From JAFHCF01 sp048497495 (GTDB lineage Bacteria > Pseudomonadota > Alphaproteobacteria > Rhizobiales > Ancalomicrobiaceae), in assembly GCA_048497495.1 (NCBI GenBank), contig JAFHCF010000079.1:1-32038 (forward strand): 32,038 nt of DNA, written 5' to 3'. Below are positions 1-7,120 of the stretch, piece by piece. The translations under genes were made by a program, and so were the position numbers. Numbering within the stretch: position 1 is the first letter of the stretch; each line of letters begins with the position of its first letter. Under the pieces are notes generated by a model. It was given only the letters and a program-made list of their open reading frames with translations. It was not told the DNA's origin and made no database searches.

Positions 1-39
1 CCCCCCCACACCACATGCGCCCCGGGGGGAGACCCGACC

Positions 40-1170
40 ATGACCGACCGTATCCGCGAATTCCTCCGCACCCGCCGTCCCGACGGTCCCTGCCTGGTGG
101 TCGACCTCGACGTCGTGCGCGAGAAGTACATGTCCTTCGCCAAGGCGATGCCGGACACCCGCGTCTTCTACGCGGTCAAGGCCAACCCGGCGCCGGAAGT
201 GCTGGCGCTCCTCGCCGAGCTCGGCTCGTGCTTCGACACGGCTTCCGTGCAGGAAGTCGAGATGGCGCTCGCCGCCGGCGCCGCGCCGGAGCGCGTCTCC
301 TTCGGCAACACCATCAAGAAGGAGCGCGACATCGCCCGCGCCTTCGAGCTCGGCGTGCGCCTCTATGCCGTCGACTGCGAGGCCGAGGTCGAGAAGATCG
401 CCCGCGTCGCCCCCGGTAGCCAGGTGTTCTGCCGCATCCTCTCCGACGGCGCCGGCGCCGAGTGGCCGCTCAGCCGCAAGTTCGGCTGCGATCCCGCGAT
501 GGCGCCGCGCATCCTCGAGCATGCCCATCGTCTCGGCCTCGATGCCTACGGCGTCTCCTTCCACGTCGGTTCGCAGCAGCGCGACACCGGCGCCTGGGAC
601 GCCGCCGTGGCTTCCGCCGCCTGGATCTTCCGGGAGATGGCCGAGCGCGGCATCCATCTGCGCATGGTCAATCTCGGCGGTGGTTTCCCGACGAAGTATC
701 TCAAGGACGTCCCGGCGGTGCAGGCCTACGCCCAGGCCATTTCCGACGCCATCCTGACCCACTTCGGCAACCACACGCCCGAGACCATCATCGAGCCGGG
801 TCGCGGCATGGTCGGCTCCGCCGGCATCATCAAGTCGGAAGTCGTGCTCGTCTCCAAGAAGAGCGACGACGACGAGGTGCGCTGGGTCTATCTCGACATC
901 GGCAAGTTCGGCGGCCTCGCCGAGACCATGGACGAGGCGATCCGCTATCCGATCACCACGGATCGTGACCACGACGAGAAGGCGCCCTGCGTCCTCGCCG
1001 GCCCGACCTGCGATTCCGCCGACGTGCTCTACGAGCGCGAGCCCTATTTCCTGCCGATCAGCCTCGCCATCGGCGACGAGGTGCTGATCGAGGGCACCGG
1101 CGCCTACACCACCACCTATTCGGCGGTGGCGTTCAACGGCTTCGCGCCCTTGAAGAGCTACGTCATCTGA
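40..1170 (+). CDS. Type III PLP-dependent ornithine/lysine decarboxylase family protein
   Basis: Predicted cytoplasmic fold-type III decarboxylase, 376 aa, probably converting ornithine to putrescine (or lysine to cadaverine). Visible family residues are the Schiff-base lysine in YAVKANP (K47), the HVGSQ motif (H175), the Gly-rich phosphate loop NLGGGFP (211-217), EPGR (252-255) and the C-terminal catalytic cysteine in GPTCDS (C324). The length matches bacterial ODC-like enzymes and is shorter than typical arginine decarboxylases. ATG 40 follows a purine-rich GGGGGAGA ribosome site. A homospermidine synthase lies 2.5 kb downstream on the same strand, so a role in making putrescine for homospermidine is the natural inference. 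Diaminopimelate decarboxylase is a related alternative but usually is longer. Ornithine versus lysine preference cannot be read from the sequence. Confidence 0.9.
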   Translation: MTDRIREFLRTRRPDGPCLVVDLDVVREKYMSFAKAMPDTRVFYAVKANPAPEVLALLAELGSCFDTASVQEVEMALAAGAAPERVSFGNTIKKERDIARAFELGVRLYAVDCEAEVEKIARVAPGSQVFCRILSDGAGAEWPLSRKFGCDPAMAPRILEHAHRLGLDAYGVSFHVGSQQRDTGAWDAAVASAAWIFREMAERGIHLRMVNLGGGFPTKYLKDVPAVQAYAQAISDAILTHFGNHTPETIIEPGRGMVGSAGIIKSEVVLVSKKSDDDEVRWVYLDIGKFGGLAETMDEAIRYPITTDRDHDEKAPCVLAGPTCDSADVLYEREPYFLPISLAIGDEVLIEGTGAYTTTYSAVAFNGFAPLKSYVI

Positions 1171-1181
1171 TCGATGACCCG

Positions 1182-1207
1182 CCGGCCCGACCTCGGGCCG
1201 GATTTCC
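1182..1207 (+). terminator. Hairpin terminator after the decarboxylase
   Basis: An 8-bp perfect GC stem (CCGGCCCG, loop ACCT, CGGGCCGG) begins 11 bases after the decarboxylase stop and is followed by ATTTCCCC. The tail is only weakly T-rich. A second small hairpin (CCGGAA-CCCG-TTCCGG) lies at 1229-1244 before the next gene. Confidence 0.5.
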
Positions 1208-1283
1208 CCGTCAGCCGCTCCCGACCGGCCGGAACCCGTTCCGGCACGAGGGTCGTCGTCCGCTCACAGCGAGGACCTCGACC

Positions 1284-1841
1284 ATGCATCGCGTTCAACT
1301 CGCCGCCCTCGCCTCCCCCGGCTTCCGCCTGCGTGACGAACGTCGCCACGACGTCGCGGCGCGCGAAGGGCTGCTCGACGCCGCCTTCGGCGCCGCCCGC
1401 TCCGCCAAGACCTGCGAACGCCTACGCGAGGGTCGCCGCCCGGCCGAAGGCCTCGCCCTGGTCGCCCACGACGACGCCGGTCGGCTGATCGGCACGGTGC
1501 GGCTCTGGCACGTCGACGCGGGATCCGCCGGCGCGACGCTGATGCTCGGCCCGATCGCGGTGGCCGAGGACGCCCGCTCGCTCGGCCTCGGCCGCGCCCT
1601 GATGGAGGTGGCGATCGATCGCGCCCGCCGTCTCGGCCACGGCTCGATCGTGCTGGTCGGCGACGCGCCATACTACGCCCGCTTCGGCTTCTCGCCCGAC
1701 CTCACGCTCGGCCTCGACCTGCCCGGCCCGGTGGAACGCGCCCGCTTCCTCGGCCTGGAACTCGTCGCCGGCGCGCTCGAAGGCGCCACCGGCATGGTCG
1801 TCGCCACCGGCACTCCGGAGGAAGCCGTCCGCGCCGCGTGA
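1284..1841 (+). CDS. GNAT-family N-acetyltransferase
   Basis: Predicted acetyl-CoA-dependent acyltransferase of 185 aa with the GNAT fold. The acetyl-CoA pyrophosphate loop R-x-x-G-x-G is present as RSLGLG (98-103), preceded by a beta-strand GPIAV and followed by the helix RALMEVA. The segment PYYARFGF (129-136) is typical of the YhbS-like subgroup. ATG 1284 has a GAGGA ribosome site 7-8 bases upstream. The substrate is unknown: members of this subgroup act on small molecules, tRNA or proteins. It is separated from the decarboxylase by a hairpin and is probably a separate transcript. Its stop codon abuts a set of tandem 31-bp repeats. Confidence 0.85.
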   Translation: MHRVQLAALASPGFRLRDERRHDVAAREGLLDAAFGAARSAKTCERLREGRRPAEGLALVAHDDAGRLIGTVRLWHVDAGSAGATLMLGPIAVAEDARSLGLGRALMEVAIDRARRLGHGSIVLVGDAPYYARFGFSPDLTLGLDLPGPVERARFLGLELVAGALEGATGMVVATGTPEEAVRAA

Positions 1842-1932
1842 GTGCCGAGCACGACCCGGTCCGCCCACGGGAGTGCGCAGCACGACCCGATCCGCCCGCG
1901 GGAGTGCGGAGCACGACCCGATCCGACGGTCG
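1840..1932. repeat. Three tandem 31-bp repeats, the last partly diverged
   Basis: Three 31-bp units start with GAGTGC at 1840, 1871 and 1902. Units 1 and 2 differ at only a few bases (core GCACGACCCGATCCGCCC), and unit 3 diverges over its last bases. Within unit 3, GAGCACGACC (1909-1918) is perfectly complementary to GGTCGTGCTC (1928-1937), so the array ends in a 10-bp hairpin with a 9-base loop. The array begins inside the stop codon of the acetyltransferase. It leads directly into the cloverleaf element that follows. Confidence 0.85.
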
Positions 1933-1936
1933 TGCT

Positions 1937-2065
1937 CGATGGTTCGAGGCGCGCTCGCGCCTCACCATGAAGCGTCTGTATTGGTTTTCGAATTTCGACG
2001 AACTCGAGAAAATCGGAGCGCTTCATGGTGAGGTGCCCCGCCATCGGCGGGGCCTCGAACATGGC
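1937..2065. repeat. Cloverleaf-forming intergenic repeat, copy 1 (degenerate right end)
   Basis: The element folds into contiguous stems. The closing stem is GTTCGAG 1942-1948 with CTCGAAC 2054-2060. A short left hairpin pairs 1949-1952 with 1957-1960. The 14-bp central stem pairs CTCACCATGAAGCG 1961-1974 with 2019-2032 and has a 44-base AT-rich loop. The right hairpin pairs GCCCCGCC 2035-2042 with 2046-2053. A second copy lies at 31078-31196 with the same architecture and partly different arm sequences. The outer 3' flank here has lost a base relative to the other copy, shortening the closing stem. Such palindromic repeats are common in alphaproteobacterial intergenic regions; whether this family has a name I cannot say. 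Confidence 0.85.
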
Positions 2066-2127
2066 GCACCGAGACGCCCCCGGTAAATTCCGCGCGCTCA
2101 TCGCGAGGTCGCGCCCTTCCCTCCGAC

Positions 2128-2145
2128 TTGGCAGCCCTCTTGCTA
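2128..2145 (+). promoter_or_regulatory. Sigma-54 (-24/-12) promoter
   Basis: TTGGCAG-N5-TTGCTA matches the RpoN consensus TGGCAC-N5-TTGCW, with the invariant GG (2130-2131) and GC (2142-2143) exactly 10 bases apart. Transcription would begin near 2155 and give a leader of about 65 bases before GTG 2220. Such promoters need an ATPase enhancer-binding protein, but no upstream activator site is recognisable, and the cloverleaf repeat occupies the usual enhancer distance. Confidence 0.7.
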
Positions 2146-2219
2146 TCTCCCCTGGAAAACGCCCCGCGTCGGACTCTTCCGGCGCGGGCGTGTCGGCGTT
2201 TGTCGCGAAGGAGACGGCC

Positions 2220-2702
2220 GTGGGTGAGGAAGCCATCGAAATCGATCGTTCGCGTGACGCCCTCGCCGTGCTCGAGGGAGCGCGTGCCGCCCGCACCGCG
2301 CCGGGGGCCTCGGAAGCCGCCGTGCTCGAGGCGTTGACCGTCGCCCCCGACGACCGCGCCGTGCGCATGGGCGCCTACAAATTCTATTTCTACGACGGTC
2401 GCCTCGCCGAAGCGGTGCCACACGCCGAATGGTGCATCGCCGCCGCCGCCCGGGATCTCGACGTGCCCGGGGACTGGCGCGCCGTCGCCCCCGGCGCGGC
2501 GGCCTTCGACGGCTACGACGAGGGGCCCCGCCTCTTCCTCCAGTCGCTGATCGCCTGGGGCTATTGCAAGGCCCGCCTCGGCGACCTCACCGCCGGCCTC
2601 GAGGCACTGGCCAAGGCGGTCGAGCTCGACCCCGCCGACAAGTTCGGCGCCGCCCGCCTCGCCGCGGTGATCCGCCGCCGGGGGGACGACGAGGAGGCGT
2701 GA
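2220..2702 (+). CDS. Small TPR-like helical protein of unknown function
   Basis: 160-aa soluble protein with no signal peptide. The GTG start at 2220 is chosen because AAGGAG sits 6 bases upstream. A longer frame to 2025 would cross a repeat and the sigma-54 promoter. The C-terminal part (LIAWGYCKARLGDLTAGLEAL followed by AVELDPADKFGAARL) reads like one tetratricopeptide-type helix pair. The N-terminal half (ALTVAPDDRAVRMGAYKFYFY, LAEAVPHAEWCI) looks like another. TPRs mediate protein-protein contacts, so an adaptor or chaperone role is plausible. The sigma-54 promoter suggests control by nitrogen status or another enhancer-dependent signal. I vaguely associate similar proteins with nitrogen-fixation clusters, but no nif gene is visible here and that link is unproven. 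Confidence 0.75.
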   Translation: MGEEAIEIDRSRDALAVLEGARAARTAPGASEAAVLEALTVAPDDRAVRMGAYKFYFYDGRLAEAVPHAEWCIAAAARDLDVPGDWRAVAPGAAAFDGYDEGPRLFLQSLIAWGYCKARLGDLTAGLEALAKAVELDPADKFGAARLAAVIRRRGDDEEA

Positions 2703-2724
2703 CGCCGAACCTCGTGTCCCGCCG

Positions 2725-3399
2725 TCACTCCGGTTGGAGCATCCACGACCGGAAACGCTCGGCGCCGAGGCCGGGGCCGGCCCACAGGCCGCTCGCCCGG
2801 TTGCCGGTCACCGTCCCGGCGAATTTCTGCACGCAATCCCTCCGCCCGCGACACAGCCGGGTGAAGCTGATCGACCCGTCGGTGATCCGTCCGTGGACGA
2901 TCGGGTCGCGATGGGCGCTGGGCAGGCTCCAGTCGGAGACACCTCGGAAGCGATCACCGGTGAAGGTCAGATCGACCACGGCGCTGTAGGCCGAGGTCTT
3001 CAACACGTAGCGGCCGCTGGTGAAGCCGGTGGCCGGCGGTCGCGTGTCCCTCGCATCGGTGGCGTCGGGCATGCCGAGCCCGGCCTTCTGCACCACGCAT
3101 TGCACGGTGATCGCCGGCCGCGTGCAGCCGAAGGCATTGTAGGGCACGCTCGCCCCGGCGCGGTAGCGCCCCTTCGCCGGCTTGCCGCAGGCGGTGTCGG
3201 CCGGATAGGCGCAGCCGGCGAAGGTCGTGCGGGTGACCTGCGATCGCCAATCGCCGCCCGACTGCCGCCAATGGGTCTCGTAGTCGCCGCGCGGCAGGCG
3301 GGACGCCGTGCCCGACCCCGCGCCCTGCGCCTGGACTGGGCCCGCCGTCGCCATCGCCGCGAGCAGCATCGATGCCGCGACTGTTCCCCGACCGATCAT
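2725..3399 (-). CDS. Secreted protein of unknown function (signal peptide)
   Basis: 224-aa protein from ATG 3399, the start that places a clean signal peptide first (MIGRGTVAASMLLAAMATAG, cleavage near VQAQ-GA). GGAG lies about 10 bases upstream. An open frame continues further upstream but is Arg-rich and crosses the promoter region of homospermidine synthase. The mature part is rich in Gly, Arg and Thr and has six cysteines in pairs (for example FAGCAYPADTACGK and RLCRGRRDCVQKF), suggesting disulfides in the periplasm. I do not recognise a domain. It converges on the TPR-like gene with only 22 bases between stops and is divergent from homospermidine synthase. Confidence 0.7.
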   Translation of the reverse strand: MIGRGTVAASMLLAAMATAGPVQAQGAGSGTASRLPRGDYETHWRQSGGDWRSQVTRTTFAGCAYPADTACGKPAKGRYRAGASVPYNAFGCTRPAITVQCVVQKAGLGMPDATDARDTRPPATGFTSGRYVLKTSAYSAVVDLTFTGDRFRGVSDWSLPSAHRDPIVHGRITDGSISFTRLCRGRRDCVQKFAGTVTGNRASGLWAGPGLGAERFRSWMLQPE

Positions 3400-3594
3400 G
3401 TCACATCGTCTCCGCGTCCGCCCGAGCGCCGCCTTCGTCGCATGGCGACGGGTCACGCCGAGTTTAACCTCGCCGCGCGCAGGAGCACCAGAGCCCGCCG
3501 CACGGGAAGCGACGTCGCCGCGCACCGCGCCTCCGCCCATCGGTGACGGTTCGACGACGCGCTTTTCCGTTGACCTGACGGTTCGGCTCTGTTT

Positions 3595-3604
3595 TGTGAT
3601 CACA
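3595..3604. promoter_or_regulatory. Perfect palindrome TGTGATCACA, possible operator
   Basis: A 10-bp perfect palindrome lies in the 299-bp divergent region between the secreted protein and homospermidine synthase. It overlaps a weak -35/-10 candidate (TTGACC 3570-3575, 17-base spacer, TTTGTG). It resembles GntR-family half-sites more than CRP, which needs a 6-base spacer between TGTGA and TCACA. Speculative. Confidence 0.3.
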
Positions 3605-3698
3605 GCCGCGCGTTCCGGGATTGACGGCGGGCGGCCTCGCCTTTTTGAGCGGCCTCGCTCATTCGGGCGCCCGGCGCCCAACCACGGAGTGACGAAGA

Positions 3699-5129
3699 AT
3701 GACGAATTGGCCGATCCACGGCAAGATCACCGGCCCCATCGTGATGATCGGCTTCGGCTCGATCGGCCGCGGCACCCTTCCGCTGATCGAACGCCATTTC
3801 GAGTTCGACAAGTCGCGCCTGGTGGTGATCGATCCCTCCGACGCGGACCGCGGACTCGTCGACGCGCGCGGCTATGCCTTCGTCCACCAGCCGGTGACCA
3901 AGGAGAACTACCGCGATCTGCTCACTCCCTTCGTCACCGCCGGCGAGGGTCAGGCCTTCATCGTCAACCTCTCGGTCGACACCGGCTCGCTCGACCTGAT
4001 GAAGTTCGCCCGCGAACTGGGCGCCCTCTACATCGATACCGTCGTCGAACCCTGGCTCGGCTTCTATTTCGACAAGACGATGAAGACCGCCGATCGCTCC
4101 AACTACGCCCTGCGCGAGACCGTTCGCGCCGAGAAGGCGAAGAACCCGGGCGGCACCACCGCCGTCTCCTGCTGCGGCGCCAATCCCGGCATGGTCTCTT
4201 GGTTCGTCAAGGCCGCCCTCCTCGACATCGCCCGCGACACCGGCGTGACGACCGAGACGCCGACGAGCCGCGACGGGTGGGGCAGGCTCATGCAGTCGCT
4301 CGCCGTCAAGGGCGTCCACATCGCCGAACGCGACACCCAGCGCTCCAAGACCCCCAAGCCGCGCGACGTCTTCGTCAATACCTGGTCGGTCGAGGGCTTC
4401 ATCTCCGAGGGCCTGCAGCCGGCCGAACTCGGCTGGGGCACGGCCGAGACCTGGATGCCCGACAACGCCCGCACCCATGAGAAGGGCTGCATGGCGGCGG
4501 TCTACCTGCTCCAGCCCGGCGCCAACAGCCGCGTGCGCAGCTGGTGCCCGACGCCCGGCGCCCAATACGGCTTCCTCGTCACCCACAACGAGGCGATCTC
4601 GATCGCCGACTACTACACCGTGGGCGAGGCGGCGAAGCCCGACTTCCGCCCGACCTGCCACTACGCCTACCATCCCGCCGACGACGCGGTTCTGTCGCTG
4701 CACGAGATGTTCGGCGCCGAGGGCCGGCAACAGTCGGCCCACCACATCCTCGACGAGAACGAGATCGTCGACGGCATCGACGAACTCGGCGTGCTGGTCT
4801 ACGGCCACGCCAAGAACGCCTATTGGTACGGCTCGCAGCTCTCCATCGAGGAGACCCGGGTGCTCGCCCCCCATCAGAACGCCACCGGGCTCCAGGTCTC
4901 CTCCGCCGTCCTCGCCGGCATGGTTTGGGCGCTGGAGAACCCGAAGGCCGGCATCGTCGAGGCCGACGAGATGGACCACGAGCGTTGCCTCGAGGTGCAG
5001 AAGGCCTACCTCGGCCCGGTCTGTGGCTATTACACCGACTGGACCCCGCTCGAGGGTCGGCCGGGCCTCTTCCCCGAGGACATCGATTCGACCAACCCGT
5101 GGTCGTTCCGCAATGTCCTGGTGCATTGA
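3699..5129 (+). CDS. hss: Homospermidine synthase
   Basis: 476-aa cytoplasmic NAD-dependent enzyme that makes sym-homospermidine from two putrescines, releasing ammonia. It begins with a Rossmann dinucleotide site (GPIVMIGFGSIGRG, 12-25) followed by the acidic strand end VVIDPS. The conserved bacterial HSS segments TVVEPWLGFYFDK, CCGANPGMVSWFVK and HEKGCMAAVYLLQPGAN, together with the length, match the saccharopine-dehydrogenase-like HSS family first characterised in Blastochloris viridis. ATG 3699 has GGAG at 9-12 bases upstream. It ends ahead of a strong intrinsic terminator, so it is probably monocistronic. Functionally it pairs with the decarboxylase at 40-1170, which could supply putrescine. 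Confidence 0.95.
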   Translation: MTNWPIHGKITGPIVMIGFGSIGRGTLPLIERHFEFDKSRLVVIDPSDADRGLVDARGYAFVHQPVTKENYRDLLTPFVTAGEGQAFIVNLSVDTGSLDLMKFARELGALYIDTVVEPWLGFYFDKTMKTADRSNYALRETVRAEKAKNPGGTTAVSCCGANPGMVSWFVKAALLDIARDTGVTTETPTSRDGWGRLMQSLAVKGVHIAERDTQRSKTPKPRDVFVNTWSVEGFISEGLQPAELGWGTAETWMPDNARTHEKGCMAAVYLLQPGANSRVRSWCPTPGAQYGFLVTHNEAISIADYYTVGEAAKPDFRPTCHYAYHPADDAVLSLHEMFGAEGRQQSAHHILDENEIVDGIDELGVLVYGHAKNAYWYGSQLSIEETRVLAPHQNATGLQVSSAVLAGMVWALENPKAGIVEADEMDHERCLEVQKAYLGPVCGYYTDWTPLEGRPGLFPEDIDSTNPWSFRNVLVH

Positions 5130-5188
5130 CCTTGGGTCAACAACTCTCTCCGAACCATCTCGCTGAGATTTGGTTCGAATTCGGAACG

Positions 5189-5219
5189 CGGCCGAAGACC
5201 TGATCTTCGGCCGTGTTTT
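5189..5219 (+). terminator. Intrinsic terminator after hss
   Basis: Perfect 10-bp stem CGGCCGAAGA (5189-5198), loop CCTGA, TCTTCGGCCG (5204-5213), followed by TGTTTT. A weaker imperfect hairpin (GAACCATCTC with GAGATTTGGTTC) lies just upstream at 5150-5174. Confidence 0.85.
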
Positions 5220-5330
5220 GTGGCGAGAGCTGTTATTTCAGATACCGTTTCAAATTTCACCAGAAACAATCAACTCTTTTTTCATCATCGAGGCAGACTT
5301 TTGGGGGAAACCTCAAAAGGTGCCCCTCCG

Positions 5331-7007
5331 ATGAAGAACTGGTCGATCTCGTCTAAATTCACCCTGCTCTTCGTCTCCGCGATCGCCGTGTCGGTGATCT
5401 TCGGAGCCTTCAATCTGTGGTCCGGAAGCGAACAGGGGCGTCTCGACGACTCGATGCGCCAGGCCTTCCTCGGTCAGGCGCATGTCGAGAAGATCAACGG
5501 CCTCGTCTATGCCGTGGTGATGGACAGCCGCGGCGTCTACATGTCCGAGGAGCCGGCGAAGCTGAAGAAGTTCGCCGACGGCTTGGCCAAGTCGCTCGAC
5601 AAGACCGTCGCCGCGGTCGCCGAATGGGAAAAGGACATCGATCCGGCGCTTCGTCCCAAGTTCGACGAGATGAAGGCCCGCGTCGCCCAGTTCCGCGACT
5701 TCCGTCTGGAGATGACCCGTCGCGGTATCGCCGAGGGCTCCGCCGTGGCCCGCGAATTGGGCGACAACGACGCCAACCGATCGGTGCGCTCGGCGCTCAA
5801 CAAGGATCTCGAGGCGCTCGCCGCCGGCCTGCAGGCCCAGGCCGGCCGCACCGGCGTCGCGCTCGACCGCCTCGCCGACATCTCTCGCGTCGTCGACGGG
5901 ACCCTCATCCTGATCTGCCTCCTGGTCGGCGGCCTCGGCATCTGGACCGCCCGCGCCCAGATCGCCCGCCCGATCGCCCAGTTGATCGACACCATGTCGG
6001 CCATCTCCGGCGGCGAGACCGCCGTCGAGGTGCCCCATCGCGACCGTGGCGACGAGATCGGCCGCATCGCCGGCGCCGTCGCCGATTTCCGCGACGCCGT
6101 CGAACGCTCCGAGACGATGAAACAGTCGCTGTCGGCGGAGGGCCGCGCCCGCGCCGAACGCCAGACCCGGGTCGAGACCGCCATCGGCGCCTTCGAGATC
6201 GAGATTCGCGACGTCTCCTCGCAGCTCGCCCAAGCCGCCGCCACCCTGTCCCAGGCGGCGCGCGGCCAGATCGACGACGCCGGATCCGCCTCCGGCCGGA
6301 CCCGCTCGGTCGCCGAATCCTCGACCCGCGCCAACGAGAACGTTCAGACCGTCGCCGCCGCGGCCGAGGAGCTCTCGGCTTCCGTCGCCGAGATCAACGC
6401 CCGCGTCACCGAGGCGACCGCCACCGCCCGCGCCGCCGTCGAGACCGCCGACCGGTCCTCGTCCTCGGTCCAGGGCCTGGCCAGCTCCGCCCAGAAGATC
6501 GGCGACGTCGTCAATCTCATCCGCTCGATCGCCGAGCAGACCAATCTCTTGGCGCTCAACGCCACCATCGAGGCGGCGCGCGCCGGCGACGCCGGGCGCG
6601 GCTTCGCCGTGGTGGCGAGCGAGGTCAAGGCGCTCGCCGACCAGACCGCCAAGGCGACCGAGGAAATCTCCCAGCAGATCATCCAGATGCAGACCACGGC
6701 CCGCGCCTCGGTCGAGGCGATCGAGACCATCGGCGCCACCATCCGCACCATCGACACCATCACCGTCGCGGTCGCCGCCGCCGTCGAGGAGCAGAGCGCC
6801 TCCACCAACGAGATCGCCCGCAACGTCGCCCACGCGGCGCGCGCCACCGGCGAAGTCAACAGCGACATCCGCGAGATCGATCTGGTGGTCGCCGGTTCGG
6901 TGAAGAATGCCGACGGCCTCCTCAAACTCGCCGAGAGCATCGACGGCCGTACCGCCGACCTCACCGGTCGTGTCGACCACTTCCTCGCCTCGATCAAGGC
7001 GAGCTGA
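5331..7007 (+). CDS. Methyl-accepting chemotaxis protein
   Basis: 558-aa inner-membrane chemoreceptor that signals through CheW/CheA. TM1 spans about 10-30, followed by a helical periplasmic domain (31-187) suggestive of a four-helix-bundle sensor. TM2 spans about 188-206 and the HAMP domain 207-259, containing the DRGDEIGRI motif. The cytoplasmic coiled coil contains the highly conserved receptor tip NLIRSIAEQTNLLALNATIE, continuing through EAARAGDAGRGFAVVASEV (roughly 394-430). No C-terminal CheR-binding pentapeptide is present; the protein ends DHFLASIKAS. ATG 5331 is preferred over in-frame upstream codons because it puts MKNWSISSKFTLLF, a typical receptor N-terminus, at the start. No chemotaxis or flagellar genes lie nearby, so it is an orphan receptor with unknown ligand. 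Confidence 0.93.
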   Translation: MKNWSISSKFTLLFVSAIAVSVIFGAFNLWSGSEQGRLDDSMRQAFLGQAHVEKINGLVYAVVMDSRGVYMSEEPAKLKKFADGLAKSLDKTVAAVAEWEKDIDPALRPKFDEMKARVAQFRDFRLEMTRRGIAEGSAVARELGDNDANRSVRSALNKDLEALAAGLQAQAGRTGVALDRLADISRVVDGTLILICLLVGGLGIWTARAQIARPIAQLIDTMSAISGGETAVEVPHRDRGDEIGRIAGAVADFRDAVERSETMKQSLSAEGRARAERQTRVETAIGAFEIEIRDVSSQLAQAAATLSQAARGQIDDAGSASGRTRSVAESSTRANENVQTVAAAAEELSASVAEINARVTEATATARAAVETADRSSSSVQGLASSAQKIGDVVNLIRSIAEQTNLLALNATIEAARAGDAGRGFAVVASEVKALADQTAKATEEISQQIIQMQTTARASVEAIETIGATIRTIDTITVAVAAAVEEQSASTNEIARNVAHAARATGEVNSDIREIDLVVAGSVKNADGLLKLAESIDGRTADLTGRVDHFLASIKAS

Positions 7008-7014
7008 CCGACCT

Positions 7015-7050
7015 CACCGGCCTTCGGCGAAAATGCGCCGAAGGCCGGTG
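7015..7050 (+). terminator. Strong hairpin between the chemoreceptor and the membrane protein
   Basis: Perfect 15-bp stem: CACCGGCCTTCGGCG (7015-7029), loop AAAATG, and its complement at 7036-7050. No T-tract follows (GCGTAAACG), so it may terminate inefficiently or stabilise the upstream mRNA. Confidence 0.6.
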
Positions 7051-7120
7051 GCGTAAACGAAAAGAAGACGAGTCTTCCCACAAGATGCCGCCGGCATCGG
7101 GGAAAAGGGGGGAGAAGAAC

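Larger units (their letters stand above)
1842..2219. other. 378-bp intergenic region, repeat-rich with a sigma-54 promoter
   Basis: This gap between the acetyltransferase and the TPR-like gene contains, in order, the remainder of the tandem 31-bp repeats, a cloverleaf-forming repeat (about 1937-2065), a sigma-54 -24/-12 element (2128-2145) and the leader of the TPR-like gene. An open frame runs into this region upstream of GTG 2220, but it crosses the repeat and lacks a ribosome site, so I do not regard it as coding. No TGT-N10-ACA NifA-type activator site was found. Confidence 0.75.

Noticed and set aside
2025..2219. N-terminal extension of the TPR-like protein
   Set aside because: It would translate part of the cloverleaf repeat and the sigma-54 promoter, while GTG 2220 has an ideal AAGGAG site.
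3595..3604. TGTGATCACA as a CRP site
   Set aside because: CRP needs TGTGA-N6-TCACA; here the halves are directly joined.
3600..5126. Minus-strand open frame opposite homospermidine synthase
   Set aside because: Shadow of a conserved gene, with no family resemblance.
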